Positions 1-9,264 of a stretch of DNA of 64,000 bases are shown here, in pieces; the stretch's first letter is position 1; the number at the start of each line of letters is the position of its first letter. The DNA lies in the NCBI GenBank assembly GCA_023430045.1, contig JAEZCF010000135.1, positions 22,357 through 86,356 of the forward strand, written 5' to 3'. The notes beneath the pieces were generated by a model. That model had not been told where the DNA came from. It did not search any database and worked only from the letters and a program-made list of their open reading frames with translations. The DNA comes from Pseudomonadota bacterium (lineage in GTDB: Bacteria > Pseudomonadota > Gammaproteobacteria > Xanthomonadales > Xanthomonadaceae). The translations under genes and the position numbers were made by a program.

Positions 1-161
1 CATGAGGAAGTGGAATCGCCGCCTTCTTTTTAAGAGCAGGTGCAGCAGCTGTTCGAAAAAGGTCAGCCTTTGTTTTGATTACCCACCACAAGGATCACGA
101 TCACTCGGATGAAACGCCGGATGATCGCCGCGAAAAGGCGCTCATGTTCAAGAGGATCAAG

Positions 162-593
162 TCACGCCTGACCACGTTCTGTCGCGGCATGGTGGTGGTT
201 GAAGGCGATGAGCCCGTCTCTGCCCTGTCCGCATGATCGCCACCACCGCAAGCAAGGCCTTTGGCTTTGCGGTGGTGTTCGCCGCTGACGACGAAGATGC
301 GACCAGGCAGGGCAACCTGCTGCTGTCCAAGGCGCCATGATCGCCGGCTGTTGCCGTTGCGGAGGTTGGGGCACGCGCTGACGCCATCCCGTGAAGTTGA
401 AACCTGTTTCGTCCTCGAAGCGACGACTCAGCGTTCGGCTGCTGATCGCACCCCATTTGTCCTCCATGCATTGAGCTTTCGAACGCCACCAATCTGGACC
501 GAATTGCACGGTTTCTGAAAGTTGATCAATGATCCGGAGCGCTACGTTGAAGGAACATCTGCGGGCGACGGGACACCACCGGCGATTCAACAT
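162..593 (-). pseudogene. AraC-type HTH regulator remnant
   Basis: Around 375-443 on the minus strand the translation reads SSRTLSRRFEDETGFNFTGW, followed by RQRV. This matches the first HTH helix and linker of AraC/XylS regulators, whose usual form is RTLxRxFxxETGxxFxxWRQ. The second AraC helix pair does not follow in the same frame, and there is no effector domain upstream, so this looks like a decayed fragment. The flanking sequence to position 1 and up to about 640 shows no other convincing coding signal on either strand. Family assignment rests on this single motif. Confidence 0.4.
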
Positions 594-652
594 GAGGCTG
601 CGAATGCATATTCATGCGTCACCTGACGGAATGACCGATTTCAAGGAAAACC

Positions 653-1114
653 ATGTCCAAAATGACAAGCGGAGTTGTATTCACCCTGCTCGCCTGTATT
701 ACCCAGGTGGCAGCCGCGCAAGATGCTCAACAACGTTCATTGGGCGGCTTCAAGCTGGTTTCAGAATCACTATCGGGCAATGCGTCGCTGGCCGGAGCTT
801 CCCCCCGGCTGTCGCGCACTTACATGCTCGAAAATGGTGACTACGTGGAGCTGGTCCATGGCATCAGGCCTGATGGCTCGCTGGAGCTCGATGCGTCGCA
901 GCAGTCAGGGGATACCCTGTCCAGGCTCGACACCTACTGCTCAAGGATCGGTGGCGTGGCTTCGCGGACGGGCGTTGCTACGTTCTCGAGGGAAACCCGC
1001 ACGCTGCTTTCCTGTACAGGAAGCAGCCCAGGCAGCCGTGCGAAGCAAGAAGAGCACGGCGCCTCTTTGCAGGCGCCCGCGTCACTCACTACTGGTGCGA
1101 CCCCATCCATATGA
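653..1114 (+). CDS. Small secreted protein of unknown function
   Basis: The 153-residue protein starts with an apparent signal peptide (MSKMTSGVVFTLLACITQVAAA, cleavage probably after the AAA). The start has a purine-rich stretch, AAGGAAAA, just upstream. The body contains an acidic/polar region and two cysteines near YCSRIGG and LLSCTG. After about residue 120 the composition becomes low-complexity (SSPGSRAKQEEHG), so the C-terminus may lie past a frameshift. I recognise no family. It is isolated between an AraC remnant and a convergent transporter gene. Confidence 0.5.
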   Translation: MSKMTSGVVFTLLACITQVAAAQDAQQRSLGGFKLVSESLSGNASLAGASPRLSRTYMLENGDYVELVHGIRPDGSLELDASQQSGDTLSRLDTYCSRIGGVASRTGVATFSRETRTLLSCTGSSPGSRAKQEEHGASLQAPASLTTGATPSI

Positions 1115-1191
1115 CGAGACGCGCGAGCAGGCGTGGCGACTTCAGGGGCTTGAAAAAGAAGGAACCGTGGCCGAATTTCGGCGAGGCAGAA

Positions 1192-1776
1192 TCACCGCGA
1201 GGCCACGGCTCCCTCACCCTTCTCCACGCGCGTCCACGCCCGTAACCCCATCACCGCCAGCCCCACGAACACAACGTAAAGCGCTGCGGTTACATGCAGC
1301 GACTTGACTGCATACATCCCCACATACACCACATCCACCGCGATCCACAGCCACCAGGCGGCCACATGCCGGCGTGCCTGCCACCACTGTGCCACCAGGC
1401 TCAGCGCGGCAAGCAGGGCATCCAGCCACGGCAGCGCCGCATCGGTGAATGTGTGCATGCCCGCCCCCAGCGCCACACCGCCCACCACGCCTATACCGAG
1501 ATCGCGCAGCAGATGCCGTGACGCCAGCGGTGCGATATGGATGCGGCCATCCTGGCGTGCATGCGCGCGCCAGTTGATCCAGCCATACACCAGAAAGGCC
1601 GCGAATACGCCCTGCAGCAGCGCGTCCGAATACAGCCGTGCCTGCGTGAACACCAAGGCATACATCGCCACGGACACCAGGCCGGTCGGCCATGCCAGCA
1701 GCATCCGTCGCGTCATCAACCACACGCCCACGATGCTCAGCGCGGCGGCGGACCATTCCAGTACCGCCGCGTTCAT
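1192..1776 (-). CDS. pnuC: PnuC/PnuT-family vitamin transporter (thiamine candidate)
   Basis: A 194-residue inner-membrane protein with six to seven hydrophobic segments. The PnuC signature region WPTGLVSVAMYALVFTQARL is followed by LYSDALLQGVFAAFLVYGWINW. PnuC proteins carry nicotinamide riboside by facilitated diffusion, and the PnuT branch is linked to thiamine. Its ATG overlaps the TGA of the TonB receptor gene by 4 bp, so the two are translationally coupled and lie behind the TPP riboswitch at 4030-4110. That context favours thiamine or a precursor as substrate (inference). Family assignment is strong, substrate less so. Confidence 0.85.
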   Translation of the reverse strand: MNAAVLEWSAAALSIVGVWLMTRRMLLAWPTGLVSVAMYALVFTQARLYSDALLQGVFAAFLVYGWINWRAHARQDGRIHIAPLASRHLLRDLGIGVVGGVALGAGMHTFTDAALPWLDALLAALSLVAQWWQARRHVAAWWLWIAVDVVYVGMYAVKSLHVTAALYVVFVGLAVMGLRAWTRVEKGEGAVASR

Positions 1777-3950
1777 AGCGCGAAGGTCACCGACAGGCGT
1801 GCCTGGCGCGGGGCGCCGGCGAACAGGTAGTAATCGCCCGAACTGCTGCCGGTGTCGCGCCAGTAGAAGCGATCGAACACATTGTCCAGCGACAGCCGCC
1901 AGGTCACCGGACGCGCATGCAGCTGATGCTGGAACCGCAGGCCCACATCGAAGACATGGTAGGCCGGTGCGCGCACCGCACCATCGGCGGTTGCCACGTT
2001 GGACGACGCATAACGCCAGCCACCACTGATGCCAACATCAGCGGCGACCGGCAGCCGGTAGTCGGCATGCAGGGCAACACGCACCTTCGGCACGTTGATC
2101 AGCTGGTGGCCCTCATACGACGGCGTGTCGGCATCGCGTGCGCGTGCCTGCAGCAGCGCGGCGCTGGCGGTCAACTCAAGCCTTTCGGTGGCATGCCCGC
2201 GCGCGGTCAGTTCCAGCCCGGTATGCGTCTGCTGTCCCTGCTGCACGAAGGTATAGCCCACCGCGCTGTCGTCCGGTTTCGCATACTGGAACGGCTGGTT
2301 GATGCGGAACATCGCCGCGCCCAGCTCCAGCGAATTCGACGTGGTGTACTTGACGCCCGCTTCCAGCTGCCGTGACAGCACCGCCGGCAGGAACGTGCCT
2401 TCGTTGGATGTCCAGAACGGGGCTTCCTGGCCCAGTGAAATGCCGCGCATATAGCTCACGTAGGCATTCAGCTGTTCGGTCGCGTTCCACAGCAGCGCGG
2501 TCTGCGGCAGGAAGCGCGACAGCCGGCTGCGGCGTTCAGGGTTGCCGCGCTTGTCGTAGGCGCGCTCGTCCAGGCGCACGAAGCGACCACCGGCCAGCCA
2601 CTGCCAGTCCTCGGCGAAGGTCACGCGGTCCAGTACGAACAGCGCATCCTGGCGGCTGTCCAGCCGCCGTGCGGACGCGCCGGGCACCAGCGGCGATGGC
2701 GCGAACGCCGGCACCTGCGCGTCGGCGATATTCGCCGTGCCAACGTATTCGTTGACGTTCTGGCGCTTGTCCACGGTGCGCTCGAAGCGGTCCACGCCCA
2801 GCGTCAGCTGGTGGCCCACGCTGCCGGTGGCGAACGTGCCGCGCAGCTCGGCGCGCAGTTCCAGGTTGCGGCGGGTGTCGTCCGGGCTGCGGTAATCGTA
2901 GATGTCGTAGTCGCCGTTGGGCGCGAAATAGTTGCCCGGCACGCTGCCATCGGCGCACTGTGCGGCATAGAAACAGCCGTAAGCGAAGGCTACGTTGTCA
3001 TCGATCACCGAACGGCTGTGGCTGGCCGACACGCGGGTCTGCCAGCCCGGCGCCAGTTCGTAGGTATGCAGCGCGGTCAGGTTGGTGCTGGCGATACCCA
3101 CCGGCTGCTGCCAGGCCTGGTGGCCCAGCATGCGCTCGCGGTCCACGCCACGCGGCAGCTGCACGCCGCCCAGCAGCTGGTAGCCGGATGCCGAGCGCTG
3201 CGCGCTGGTCTGGTAGTTGGCGTCCACTTCCAGTCTGGCGCGCTCACTGATCAGCCAGTCGGTGGCCAGCGCATAGAAATTGCGGCGCCCATCGGCATGC
3301 TCCACGTATGAGCTGCTGTCTTCCCACGCGGCATTCAAACGCATGCCGAACCGTGGCGACAGCCAATGGCCCACATCCACGGCGGTGTAGCGCGAGCCTT
3401 CCGAATCGGTACCGAGTGTGACGTTGCGGACCTCGGCCGGCCGTTTGCCCACATAGTTGATGATGCCGCCGGGTGCCATCACGCCCGCCGCCAGGCCGGC
3501 TTCGCCCTTCAGGATCTCCACCTGCTGGATGTTTTCCAGCGCCAGACGCTGTTCGCCGCTCGTGGACAGTCCATTGAAGCGGTAGCCGGTGCCGGTATCC
3601 AGCGCGAAGCCGCGGATGGCGATGTTCTGGTAATAGCCGACCGGCGCGTAGCTGTCGCCGAGCGAAGCATCGTTGGCGGCGATCTCGGTCAGCGTGCGCA
3701 CGTGTCGGCTGTCCAGCAGCGATCTGTCCAGCACGTTCACCGATGCCGGCGTGTCCTTCCAGTCGCCCGCGCCGAAGCTGCCCGACTGCGGCGCCTGCAC
3801 GGTCGCCTGTCGGGCCTGCACGCGCACGGCGGCAAGATCGGTGGGCGAGGCGCTGGAAGGCGGATCGGCAGCGTCGCTGGCATGCAGCGGCAGCGGCAGC
3901 GCGGCGCAGAGGGCAACGGTCAACAGGGTGGGGCGGAGGCAGCGGTTCAT
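1773..3950 (-). CDS. TonB-dependent outer-membrane receptor, probably for thiamine
   Basis: A 725-residue TonB-dependent siderophore-receptor-type barrel. I chose the ATG at 3950 because it gives a normal signal peptide (MNRCLRPTLLTVALCAALPL..HAS); upstream in-frame codons would run into the riboswitch. The plug domain is visible at about residues 60-190 (TPASVNVLDRSLL, IAIRGFALDTGT, VEILKGEAGLAAG, GGIINYVGKRP), followed by a beta-rich barrel ending in SVTFAL. It lies about 80 nt behind a TPP riboswitch and is coupled to the PnuC-type transporter. This matches the riboswitch-linked receptor (Omr1-like) and PnuT pairs described by comparative genomics, so it should move thiamine or a derivative across the outer membrane (inference from context). 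Confidence 0.87.
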   Translation of the reverse strand: MNRCLRPTLLTVALCAALPLPLHASDAADPPSSASPTDLAAVRVQARQATVQAPQSGSFGAGDWKDTPASVNVLDRSLLDSRHVRTLTEIAANDASLGDSYAPVGYYQNIAIRGFALDTGTGYRFNGLSTSGEQRLALENIQQVEILKGEAGLAAGVMAPGGIINYVGKRPAEVRNVTLGTDSEGSRYTAVDVGHWLSPRFGMRLNAAWEDSSSYVEHADGRRNFYALATDWLISERARLEVDANYQTSAQRSASGYQLLGGVQLPRGVDRERMLGHQAWQQPVGIASTNLTALHTYELAPGWQTRVSASHSRSVIDDNVAFAYGCFYAAQCADGSVPGNYFAPNGDYDIYDYRSPDDTRRNLELRAELRGTFATGSVGHQLTLGVDRFERTVDKRQNVNEYVGTANIADAQVPAFAPSPLVPGASARRLDSRQDALFVLDRVTFAEDWQWLAGGRFVRLDERAYDKRGNPERRSRLSRFLPQTALLWNATEQLNAYVSYMRGISLGQEAPFWTSNEGTFLPAVLSRQLEAGVKYTTSNSLELGAAMFRINQPFQYAKPDDSAVGYTFVQQGQQTHTGLELTARGHATERLELTASAALLQARARDADTPSYEGHQLINVPKVRVALHADYRLPVAADVGISGGWRYASSNVATADGAVRAPAYHVFDVGLRFQHQLHARPVTWRLSLDNVFDRFYWRDTGSSSGDYYLFAGAPRQARLSVTFAL

Positions 3951-4029
3951 TCGATTCGTCGTCGGCAAGGCTGAGGAGACGAAGCGACGGCGCGCGCGCA
4001 TTGGCCCGCCTCGGCGGGTGCGCCCACTG

Positions 4030-4110
4030 CTCAAAGCTCCCTACGCCGGTGCAAACCGGATCAGGTTCCAAGGGACTCTCTCAGCCTGTTTCGACAGGCA
4101 CCCCCGCTTC
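4030..4110 (-). promoter_or_regulatory. TPP riboswitch (THI box)
   Basis: Read on the minus strand, the segment contains the conserved THI-box blocks in order: GGGGGTGCCTGT near 4103, GCTGAGAGAG near 4083, then GGAACCTGATCCGG near 4069, and finally CCGGCGTAGGGAGC near 4035. These are the pyrophosphate-sensor and pyrimidine-sensor parts of the TPP aptamer. It precedes the receptor start at 3950, with about 80 nt left for an expression platform. No strong Shine-Dalgarno is visible before the receptor ATG, so translation control is possible but unproven. Confidence 0.93.
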
Positions 4111-4218
4111 GGGACCCATTTCACTACAAACGGTCCGCTTTTGCGAGTGCGGGCCCAGCAGCGTGGCGCCGAGCCCTGATCGGCGGGGCCGTGGTATCCA
4201 GCCGCTCCTGTGGCGGCT

Positions 4219-5385
4219 CTACCCTGTCCGCAGGGCATCGGTCAGGCGGCGGCCATCGGCGGAATTGAACCATTCAGCGTGGCCCAGCAGGAAGGTGTGG
4301 TAAGCCACGTCCGCATTCGCTGTCGAGCCGGTGACGCCATGGAAATAGTCGATCTCCGACAAGGCGAAATCCAGGTGCACCAGCGGCAGCAGATCCGCAA
4401 GCAGCTGCAGGCGCTGCGCAGGTAAGCGCAGAACCGAACGGTAGCCCTCCAGCAGCGCAAGCGCGACATCCACGCGCGCCACCTCGGCGGAGCTGCCCAT
4501 CTCCAGCCATGCGACGGCGTTGCGTTCCATCGCCGTGGCCAGATCGAACAACGCACTGGTGGGAGACGCCAGGCCGAAATCCAGCACCGTGGCCACCTTC
4601 ATGGCGTCGCCATGGTGGCTCCAGAGCAGGTTGGAAACGTGCCAGTCGTTATGCGCCCACAGCCGTGGTTCTGCCTGCAGGCGCTGTGCCAGCCCTGCGT
4701 GCCAGGGCAGCACGCATCGATGCAGATCCTCTTCCCATGGCTTGCCTGACAGATAGCTGGCCAGTCCAGGGCGGTCCGCCAGTTGTTGCTTCAGCAGTGC
4801 GATGGGATCAGCTGCGCGGATCAGGTCATCGCGCGCCACCAGCATATGCGTGCTGCGTTGTGGCGCGCGGTAGTCCGCAGCGGCACGATGCAGCAGCGCG
4901 AGCATCCGGCCGGCCCCCCACGCGTGCGTCAGGTCCGTGGGAGGGGTCCACGAAGGTGCGTCGCGGTACAGGTCCTCGCCCGTGCCCAGTGCCTGCAGTT
5001 CATAGCTCCATTCACCATGGTCGACAGCGGTGTCACCGCGCCGGTCGCGCAGCACCTGCACCACCGGTACGCCGGCGCTGGCCAGGTGTTCGATGAAGTG
5101 ATGCTCCTCGCGCAGCATCGCGGCGGTACGCACGTTGCGGTGATGCCGCTTGACGAATACCTGTCCCCGGCGGCTGTCGATGAGGGCTGCCGCCGACAGC
5201 GGTCGGGGACTGTGCCATGCCACGCTGCAGGGGCCCTGCAGTTGGGGGTAGCCGGTGCGCAGCCAGTCGATGTCGGTACCGCTGATGGGCGGCCAGTCGG
5301 CGGCGACCTCGTCGTTGCCGAGGCCTTGAACACGGTGTGCGGTGAGGGTCATCGGGCGGGTGGAGAGGCAGGACGTAACGGGCAC
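4219..5385 (-). CDS. APH/choline-kinase-fold phosphotransferase
   Basis: A 388-residue kinase of the aminoglycoside/choline phosphotransferase superfamily. The catalytic loop is WAHNDWHVSNLLW (Brenner-type HxDxxxxN) and the metal-binding segment is VATVLDFGLAS. The N-lobe carries a FVKRHHR beta-strand/lysine region. The longest frame starts at GTG 5385; an ATG at 5352 is an alternative, and neither has a clear Shine-Dalgarno. It lies directly upstream of the TPP riboswitch and the thiamine-type receptor and transporter, in the same direction. Thiamine kinase (ThiK) belongs to this superfamily, so a thiamine-salvage kinase is a reasonable guess, but the substrate cannot be read from the sequence. 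Confidence 0.75.
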   Translation of the reverse strand: MPVTSCLSTRPMTLTAHRVQGLGNDEVAADWPPISGTDIDWLRTGYPQLQGPCSVAWHSPRPLSAAALIDSRRGQVFVKRHHRNVRTAAMLREEHHFIEHLASAGVPVVQVLRDRRGDTAVDHGEWSYELQALGTGEDLYRDAPSWTPPTDLTHAWGAGRMLALLHRAAADYRAPQRSTHMLVARDDLIRAADPIALLKQQLADRPGLASYLSGKPWEEDLHRCVLPWHAGLAQRLQAEPRLWAHNDWHVSNLLWSHHGDAMKVATVLDFGLASPTSALFDLATAMERNAVAWLEMGSSAEVARVDVALALLEGYRSVLRLPAQRLQLLADLLPLVHLDFALSEIDYFHGVTGSTANADVAYHTFLLGHAEWFNSADGRRLTDALRTG

Positions 5386-5507
5386 ACAGGGATGACAATG
5401 CTACTCCTGTCGTGATCCGCCCACGGCCGGACGCGACGTGCGCCCGGTGCCCGCCGCTGCGGATGCAGATGTCCAGCCGGCGATGCCACGGTCCTCAACC
5501 CGCGCCG

Positions 5508-6146
5508 TCACAGCTGCCCGTTGCGCAGATAGTCGAACAGCTGCGCGTCGCTGTTGATGCCCAGCTTCTGCATCGCATCACCCTTCTGCCGGCTGATGGT
5601 GCTGGCGCTCCGATGCAGCATGTCCGCGATTTCCTTGACGGTCATGCCCTTGCCCAGCAGCCGAAGCACTTCCACTTCACGCGGCGAAAGCGGGCGCCCC
5701 TCGCCATCGGCCATCGCATTGCTGCCTGCGGCATCCACGCGCTCCTTCAGCGACTGGCTCACATACGGCAGCCCGCGTTGCACGGTGCGGATGGCGATGG
5801 GTAGTTCCTCCATCGATGAACCCTTGTCCACCAGTCCCAGCACGCCGGCATCGCGCACCATGCGCAGGATCGCCAGGTTGCTGGATACACTCAACATCAG
5901 CACCGGCAACTGCGGATAACGGCGGCGGATCATGTTGATCATCGCGTAGCCGTCAGGGACGGTGCTGTCGGGCATCGAATAGTCCGTCACCAGCACATCG
6001 CAGGGATGGGTGGCCAAGGATGTCAGGAGATCCTGTGCGGTGCTTGCCTCGGCGACGATCTCGCCGACGCCGCTGGTCTGGATGACCGAACGTGCTCCAA
6101 TGCGGACAACAGGATGGTCGTCGGCGATGATGATGCGTAACGTCAT
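5508..6146 (-). CDS. RcsB-like response regulator (REC + LuxR HTH)
   Basis: A 212-residue response regulator. The receiver domain (about 1-125) has the acidic pair IIIADDH at 9-10, the phosphoacceptor Asp55 in VLVTDYSMPD, and the conserved VDKGSS region containing Lys. The LuxR-type HTH (about 150-205) shows LSPREVEVLRLLGKGMTVKEIADMLHRSASTISRQK. The DYSMPD..DGY pattern and overall form resemble RcsB. It is divergent from the hybrid kinase at 6232, with only about 85 bp between starts, so the two are likely a cognate pair. The kinase carries its own receiver but no Hpt, so an Hpt protein from elsewhere may be needed. Confidence 0.9.
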   Translation of the reverse strand: MTLRIIIADDHPVVRIGARSVIQTSGVGEIVAEASTAQDLLTSLATHPCDVLVTDYSMPDSTVPDGYAMINMIRRRYPQLPVLMLSVSSNLAILRMVRDAGVLGLVDKGSSMEELPIAIRTVQRGLPYVSQSLKERVDAAGSNAMADGEGRPLSPREVEVLRLLGKGMTVKEIADMLHRSASTISRQKGDAMQKLGINSDAQLFDYLRNGQL

Positions 6147-6231
6147 GCTCTAGTATGGCCCCGTGCGACGTGGGTTGGATGTAAAAAAGACAGGCATCGA
6201 CGATATCCCTATTCTATGGAGACGGAACCTC

Positions 6232-8892
6232 GTGCGCACGATACTGGCACGTAGTCGATGGCGCTGGCTGGTGCTGCTCACGCTGCTGCTCCCTGTGATG
6301 GCGAGCTCTGCGCCGCCATCACCACGTCCGGACGCCGAGGTTCTTCCCCCCGCCAGACACATGCCCGCGATGGGGGTCTACGACAACCCATGGTCGCGGT
6401 CACCGCGCGGGCAGGACTCTTCCGCCGGAGAACAGGCACGCCGTTCCACCCGGGTCGGGCCGCTTCCCACTGCCGATCAGCATGAGCGGTCCATGCCGTT
6501 GCAGATCGGTTTTCCGCCGGATGCGGCTCCGCTGTCCTTCGCCGATGCCAGCGGCCAGCCCGGTGGCCTGGCCGGCGATTACCTGCAGCGCCTGCGCCAG
6601 GCCGGTGCGACGCTGGTCATCGAACCCAGCCAGGATGGATACGACCTTCGCGAGAAGATGCGTAACCGCATGCTGGATGCGGTGATGGCGATACCCGATG
6701 ATTCGCTGCAACTGGGCGCTGACTGGGTGTTCAGCGCGCCCTTCATCGTCATTCCCAATGTCATTGTCACCAGGCAGGGCAGCAGCGTGTCGCGTATCGA
6801 CGATCTGTCCGCTCAACGCGTCCTGCTGTCCGATCCGCAACGGTTGCGGGCACACGTGCTGCAGAAGGCGCCCACGGCACGCATCCTCGCCGCGCGCAGC
6901 ACGGAACAGGCACTGCAGCGGCTGGTGGAGGGTGATGCGCAGGCGTATATCGGCAACAGGGCGGTGGTTGAACGGCTGCTGCGCGGTCGCTTCGCCGGAA
7001 AGCTGATGATCGCCGCACCAGCGGGTTTCGACGATCGCCTGTCGCTTGCCGCACAGCGCGCGCATGCGCCCGTGGTGGCGCGTTTCAACCGCCTGCTGCA
7101 GGACATGGGACCACAGGAGCGTGAAGCCCTGCGCGATGCCTGGCTGACAGGCGAAGCTCGCAGCGAAGCGGAGTGGTGGGCGATCACGCGCTGGGCGCTG
7201 CCGCTTCTCCTGCTTCTTTGCCTGGCGCTGCTGGTTCATGGCCTGAACCGGCGGCAGTTGCGGCGGGAGATCGATGCTCGTCACATGTTGCAGCAACGGT
7301 TGGCCGACATCACCCATAACCTGCCTGCGGTGGTCTACCAGATGCGGCGTCTTCCCGATGGCGCGCTTGAGTTTCCCTACGTGGCTGGCGACACGCAGGC
7401 GGTCTTCGGCATCGATGCGTCGCAGGCCATGGCATCGCCGTCCGTGGTGCTGGATGCCATCGACGCACGCGACCGCGATGCCGTGCTCGCGGCGATAGAA
7501 CACGCTGCGAAGGATTTCCTGCCGCTGGCACTGGAGTTCCGCACGCCGGCACCTGCTGGATTGACGACGGACGCGCCGCGCTGGGTACGCAGCCAGGCGC
7601 AGCCGCACGCGTCCGAAGCGGGCACGGTGACCTGGAGCGGATACTGGGTGGACGTCACCGATGCGCACGCGCAGGCCGATGCGCTGGTGAAGGCCAAGGC
7701 GGTGGCCGAACAGGCGGCTATCGCCAAGGCGCGTTTCCTGGCCACCATGAGCCATGAGATCCGCACGCCGATGAGTGGCGTGCTTGGCATGCTGGAGATG
7801 CTGGCGCATTCGCCGCTGCAGGCCACACAGCGCATCAACGTGGCCGATGCCGAGCAGTCGGCGCGGGAACTGCGACAGATGCTGGATGACATCCTCGATT
7901 ACGCCAGGATGGACGCGGGCGCCCTGCACCTGGATCCGTTGCCGTTGCCGCTGCGCCCGTTGCTTGAAGCGCTGCATCGCCAGTTCCTGCCAGTCGCTGG
8001 CGAGCGGGGGCTGCGACTGCGGCTGGACATGGACCCGCACCTGGCCAGCGCGCATGAGGTGGACGGGCTGCGCCTGCGCCAGGTGCTGCATAACCTGCTG
8101 GACAACGCACTGCGTTTCACCCGGCAGGGCGAGGTGGCATTGAAGGTGAAGGTGCTGGAAGGCAGCACGGCCAGCCTGCAGGAGCTGTGCTTCCAGGTAC
8201 TAGACACTGGCATCGGCATCGAAACGGCGCGGCTGGCCACGCTGGTTCCGCCGGTGGCCATCGACACGCCGGCGGTGGCGGCAGACGGCGGCAGGACCGG
8301 GTTGGGACTGACGATCTGCCAGCGGCTGGTCCAGTTGATGGGCGGACGGTTGCTGGCGCGCAGCGTGCTGGACCGTGGCACCGGGATGGATGTGCTGCTG
8401 CAGCTGCCGGTCGCCAGTGATGAGGATCTGGCCGCCACCCTGCCGGGGCCGGGCAGCGTGCCGCCGTTGCCGGAATCCCTGCGCTGGGCGCGTGTGCTGG
8501 TGGTGGAGGACCATCCAACGGCGCAGGCAATGATGGCCTGGCGGATGCAGCAGCTGGGCGTGGCGCATGCGGTGGCAGGCAATGGCCGTGAGGCGCTGCA
8601 GCAGCTGGATACCGGACGATTCGACCTGGTCATCGCCGATTGCCGGATGCCGGTGATGGACGGCTACGCCTTTACCCGTCTGCTTCGCGAACGCGAGGAA
8701 CGCCAGAACGACCGTCGCCTGCCCGTGGTGGCGCTTACCGCCAGCGTGCTGGAAGACGATCTGCGCCGTTGCCGCGATGCCGGCATGGATGAAGTGCTCA
8801 CCAAGCCGTTGTCGCTGGCGCACCTGCGTAGCTGCCTGCTGCGCTGGCTGGCACCACGCGGCACGCACGGCGATGAAGGCTCATCTCACTGA
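6232..8892 (+). CDS. EvgS/BvgS-like hybrid sensor histidine kinase
   Basis: The domain order is a signal or N-terminal membrane segment (WRWLVLLTLLLPVMA), a periplasmic solute-binding (SBP_bac_3) domain from about 85 to 310, a membrane helix (WALPLLLLLCLALLVHGL), a PAS-like region, HisKA with MSHEIRTPMSG (His508), a HATPase_c domain (NLLDNALRF; TGLGLTIC) and a C-terminal receiver with Asp803 in LVIADCRMPVMDG. I place the start at GTG 6232, which has GGAGAC nine bases upstream; a GTG at 6163 is also in frame but crowds the divergent regulator. BvgS and EvgS end in an Hpt domain, which is absent here. The protein ends about 30 residues after the receiver and overlaps the convergent cytochrome gene by 7 bp. 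Confidence 0.88.
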   Translation: MRTILARSRWRWLVLLTLLLPVMASSAPPSPRPDAEVLPPARHMPAMGVYDNPWSRSPRGQDSSAGEQARRSTRVGPLPTADQHERSMPLQIGFPPDAAPLSFADASGQPGGLAGDYLQRLRQAGATLVIEPSQDGYDLREKMRNRMLDAVMAIPDDSLQLGADWVFSAPFIVIPNVIVTRQGSSVSRIDDLSAQRVLLSDPQRLRAHVLQKAPTARILAARSTEQALQRLVEGDAQAYIGNRAVVERLLRGRFAGKLMIAAPAGFDDRLSLAAQRAHAPVVARFNRLLQDMGPQEREALRDAWLTGEARSEAEWWAITRWALPLLLLLCLALLVHGLNRRQLRREIDARHMLQQRLADITHNLPAVVYQMRRLPDGALEFPYVAGDTQAVFGIDASQAMASPSVVLDAIDARDRDAVLAAIEHAAKDFLPLALEFRTPAPAGLTTDAPRWVRSQAQPHASEAGTVTWSGYWVDVTDAHAQADALVKAKAVAEQAAIAKARFLATMSHEIRTPMSGVLGMLEMLAHSPLQATQRINVADAEQSARELRQMLDDILDYARMDAGALHLDPLPLPLRPLLEALHRQFLPVAGERGLRLRLDMDPHLASAHEVDGLRLRQVLHNLLDNALRFTRQGEVALKVKVLEGSTASLQELCFQVLDTGIGIETARLATLVPPVAIDTPAVAADGGRTGLGLTICQRLVQLMGGRLLARSVLDRGTGMDVLLQLPVASDEDLAATLPGPGSVPPLPESLRWARVLVVEDHPTAQAMMAWRMQQLGVAHAVAGNGREALQQLDTGRFDLVIADCRMPVMDGYAFTRLLREREERQNDRRLPVVALTASVLEDDLRRCRDAGMDEVLTKPLSLAHLRSCLLRWLAPRGTHGDEGSSH

Positions 8893-9263
8893 GCGTGCTG
8901 GCGCAGGTAGTCGATCACCTGTCGGCGCCGTTCTGGATCCGGAAATGCGTTGTACATGCGGGTGCCGGGAACCTTCGCGGTGGGCGAGCGCAGGAAGGCA
9001 TCCAGGGTATCCTCGCTCCAGGTGATGTCGGCCTGGCGCATGCCATCGGAATAGGGATAGTCCGGCAGGCTGCCGGCGCGCCGCCCGAACACCCCATGTA
9101 GATTGGGTCCGTAGCGGTGGATGCCACCGGCCTGCACCGTATGGCAGCCGGCGCAGATCTCGAAGGCGCGCTCCTGTTCGCGCGCCCTCGCCTGCGCAGG
9201 ATCCAGCGGTGCCTGCGCGCGGCAACCGGCAAGCAGTGCCAGGACGACCAACAGCAGCCGCAT
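8886..9263 (-). CDS. Small c-type cytochrome lipoprotein
   Basis: A 125-residue class I cytochrome c. From ATG 9263 it begins MRLLLVVLALLAGCRAQ, a lipoprotein signal with the lipobox LAGC. The haem site is ICAGCHT (CxxCH), and the region PNLHGVFGRRAG and the probable axial Met in PGTRMYNAF follow as in cytochrome c2-like proteins. The start is 1 bp after the stop of ETF-ubiquinone oxidoreductase on the same strand, so the two are probably co-transcribed. It should be anchored to the periplasmic face of a membrane. Its electron partner is not evident. Confidence 0.88.
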   Translation of the reverse strand: MRLLLVVLALLAGCRAQAPLDPAQARAREQERAFEICAGCHTVQAGGIHRYGPNLHGVFGRRAGSLPDYPYSDGMRQADITWSEDTLDAFLRSPTAKVPGTRMYNAFPDPERRRQVIDYLRQHAQ

Positions 9264-9264
9264 G

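Noticed and set aside
6400..8091. A 563-residue open frame on the minus strand
   Set aside because: It lies wholly antisense to the hybrid kinase, with no family similarity. High GC produces long antisense frames.
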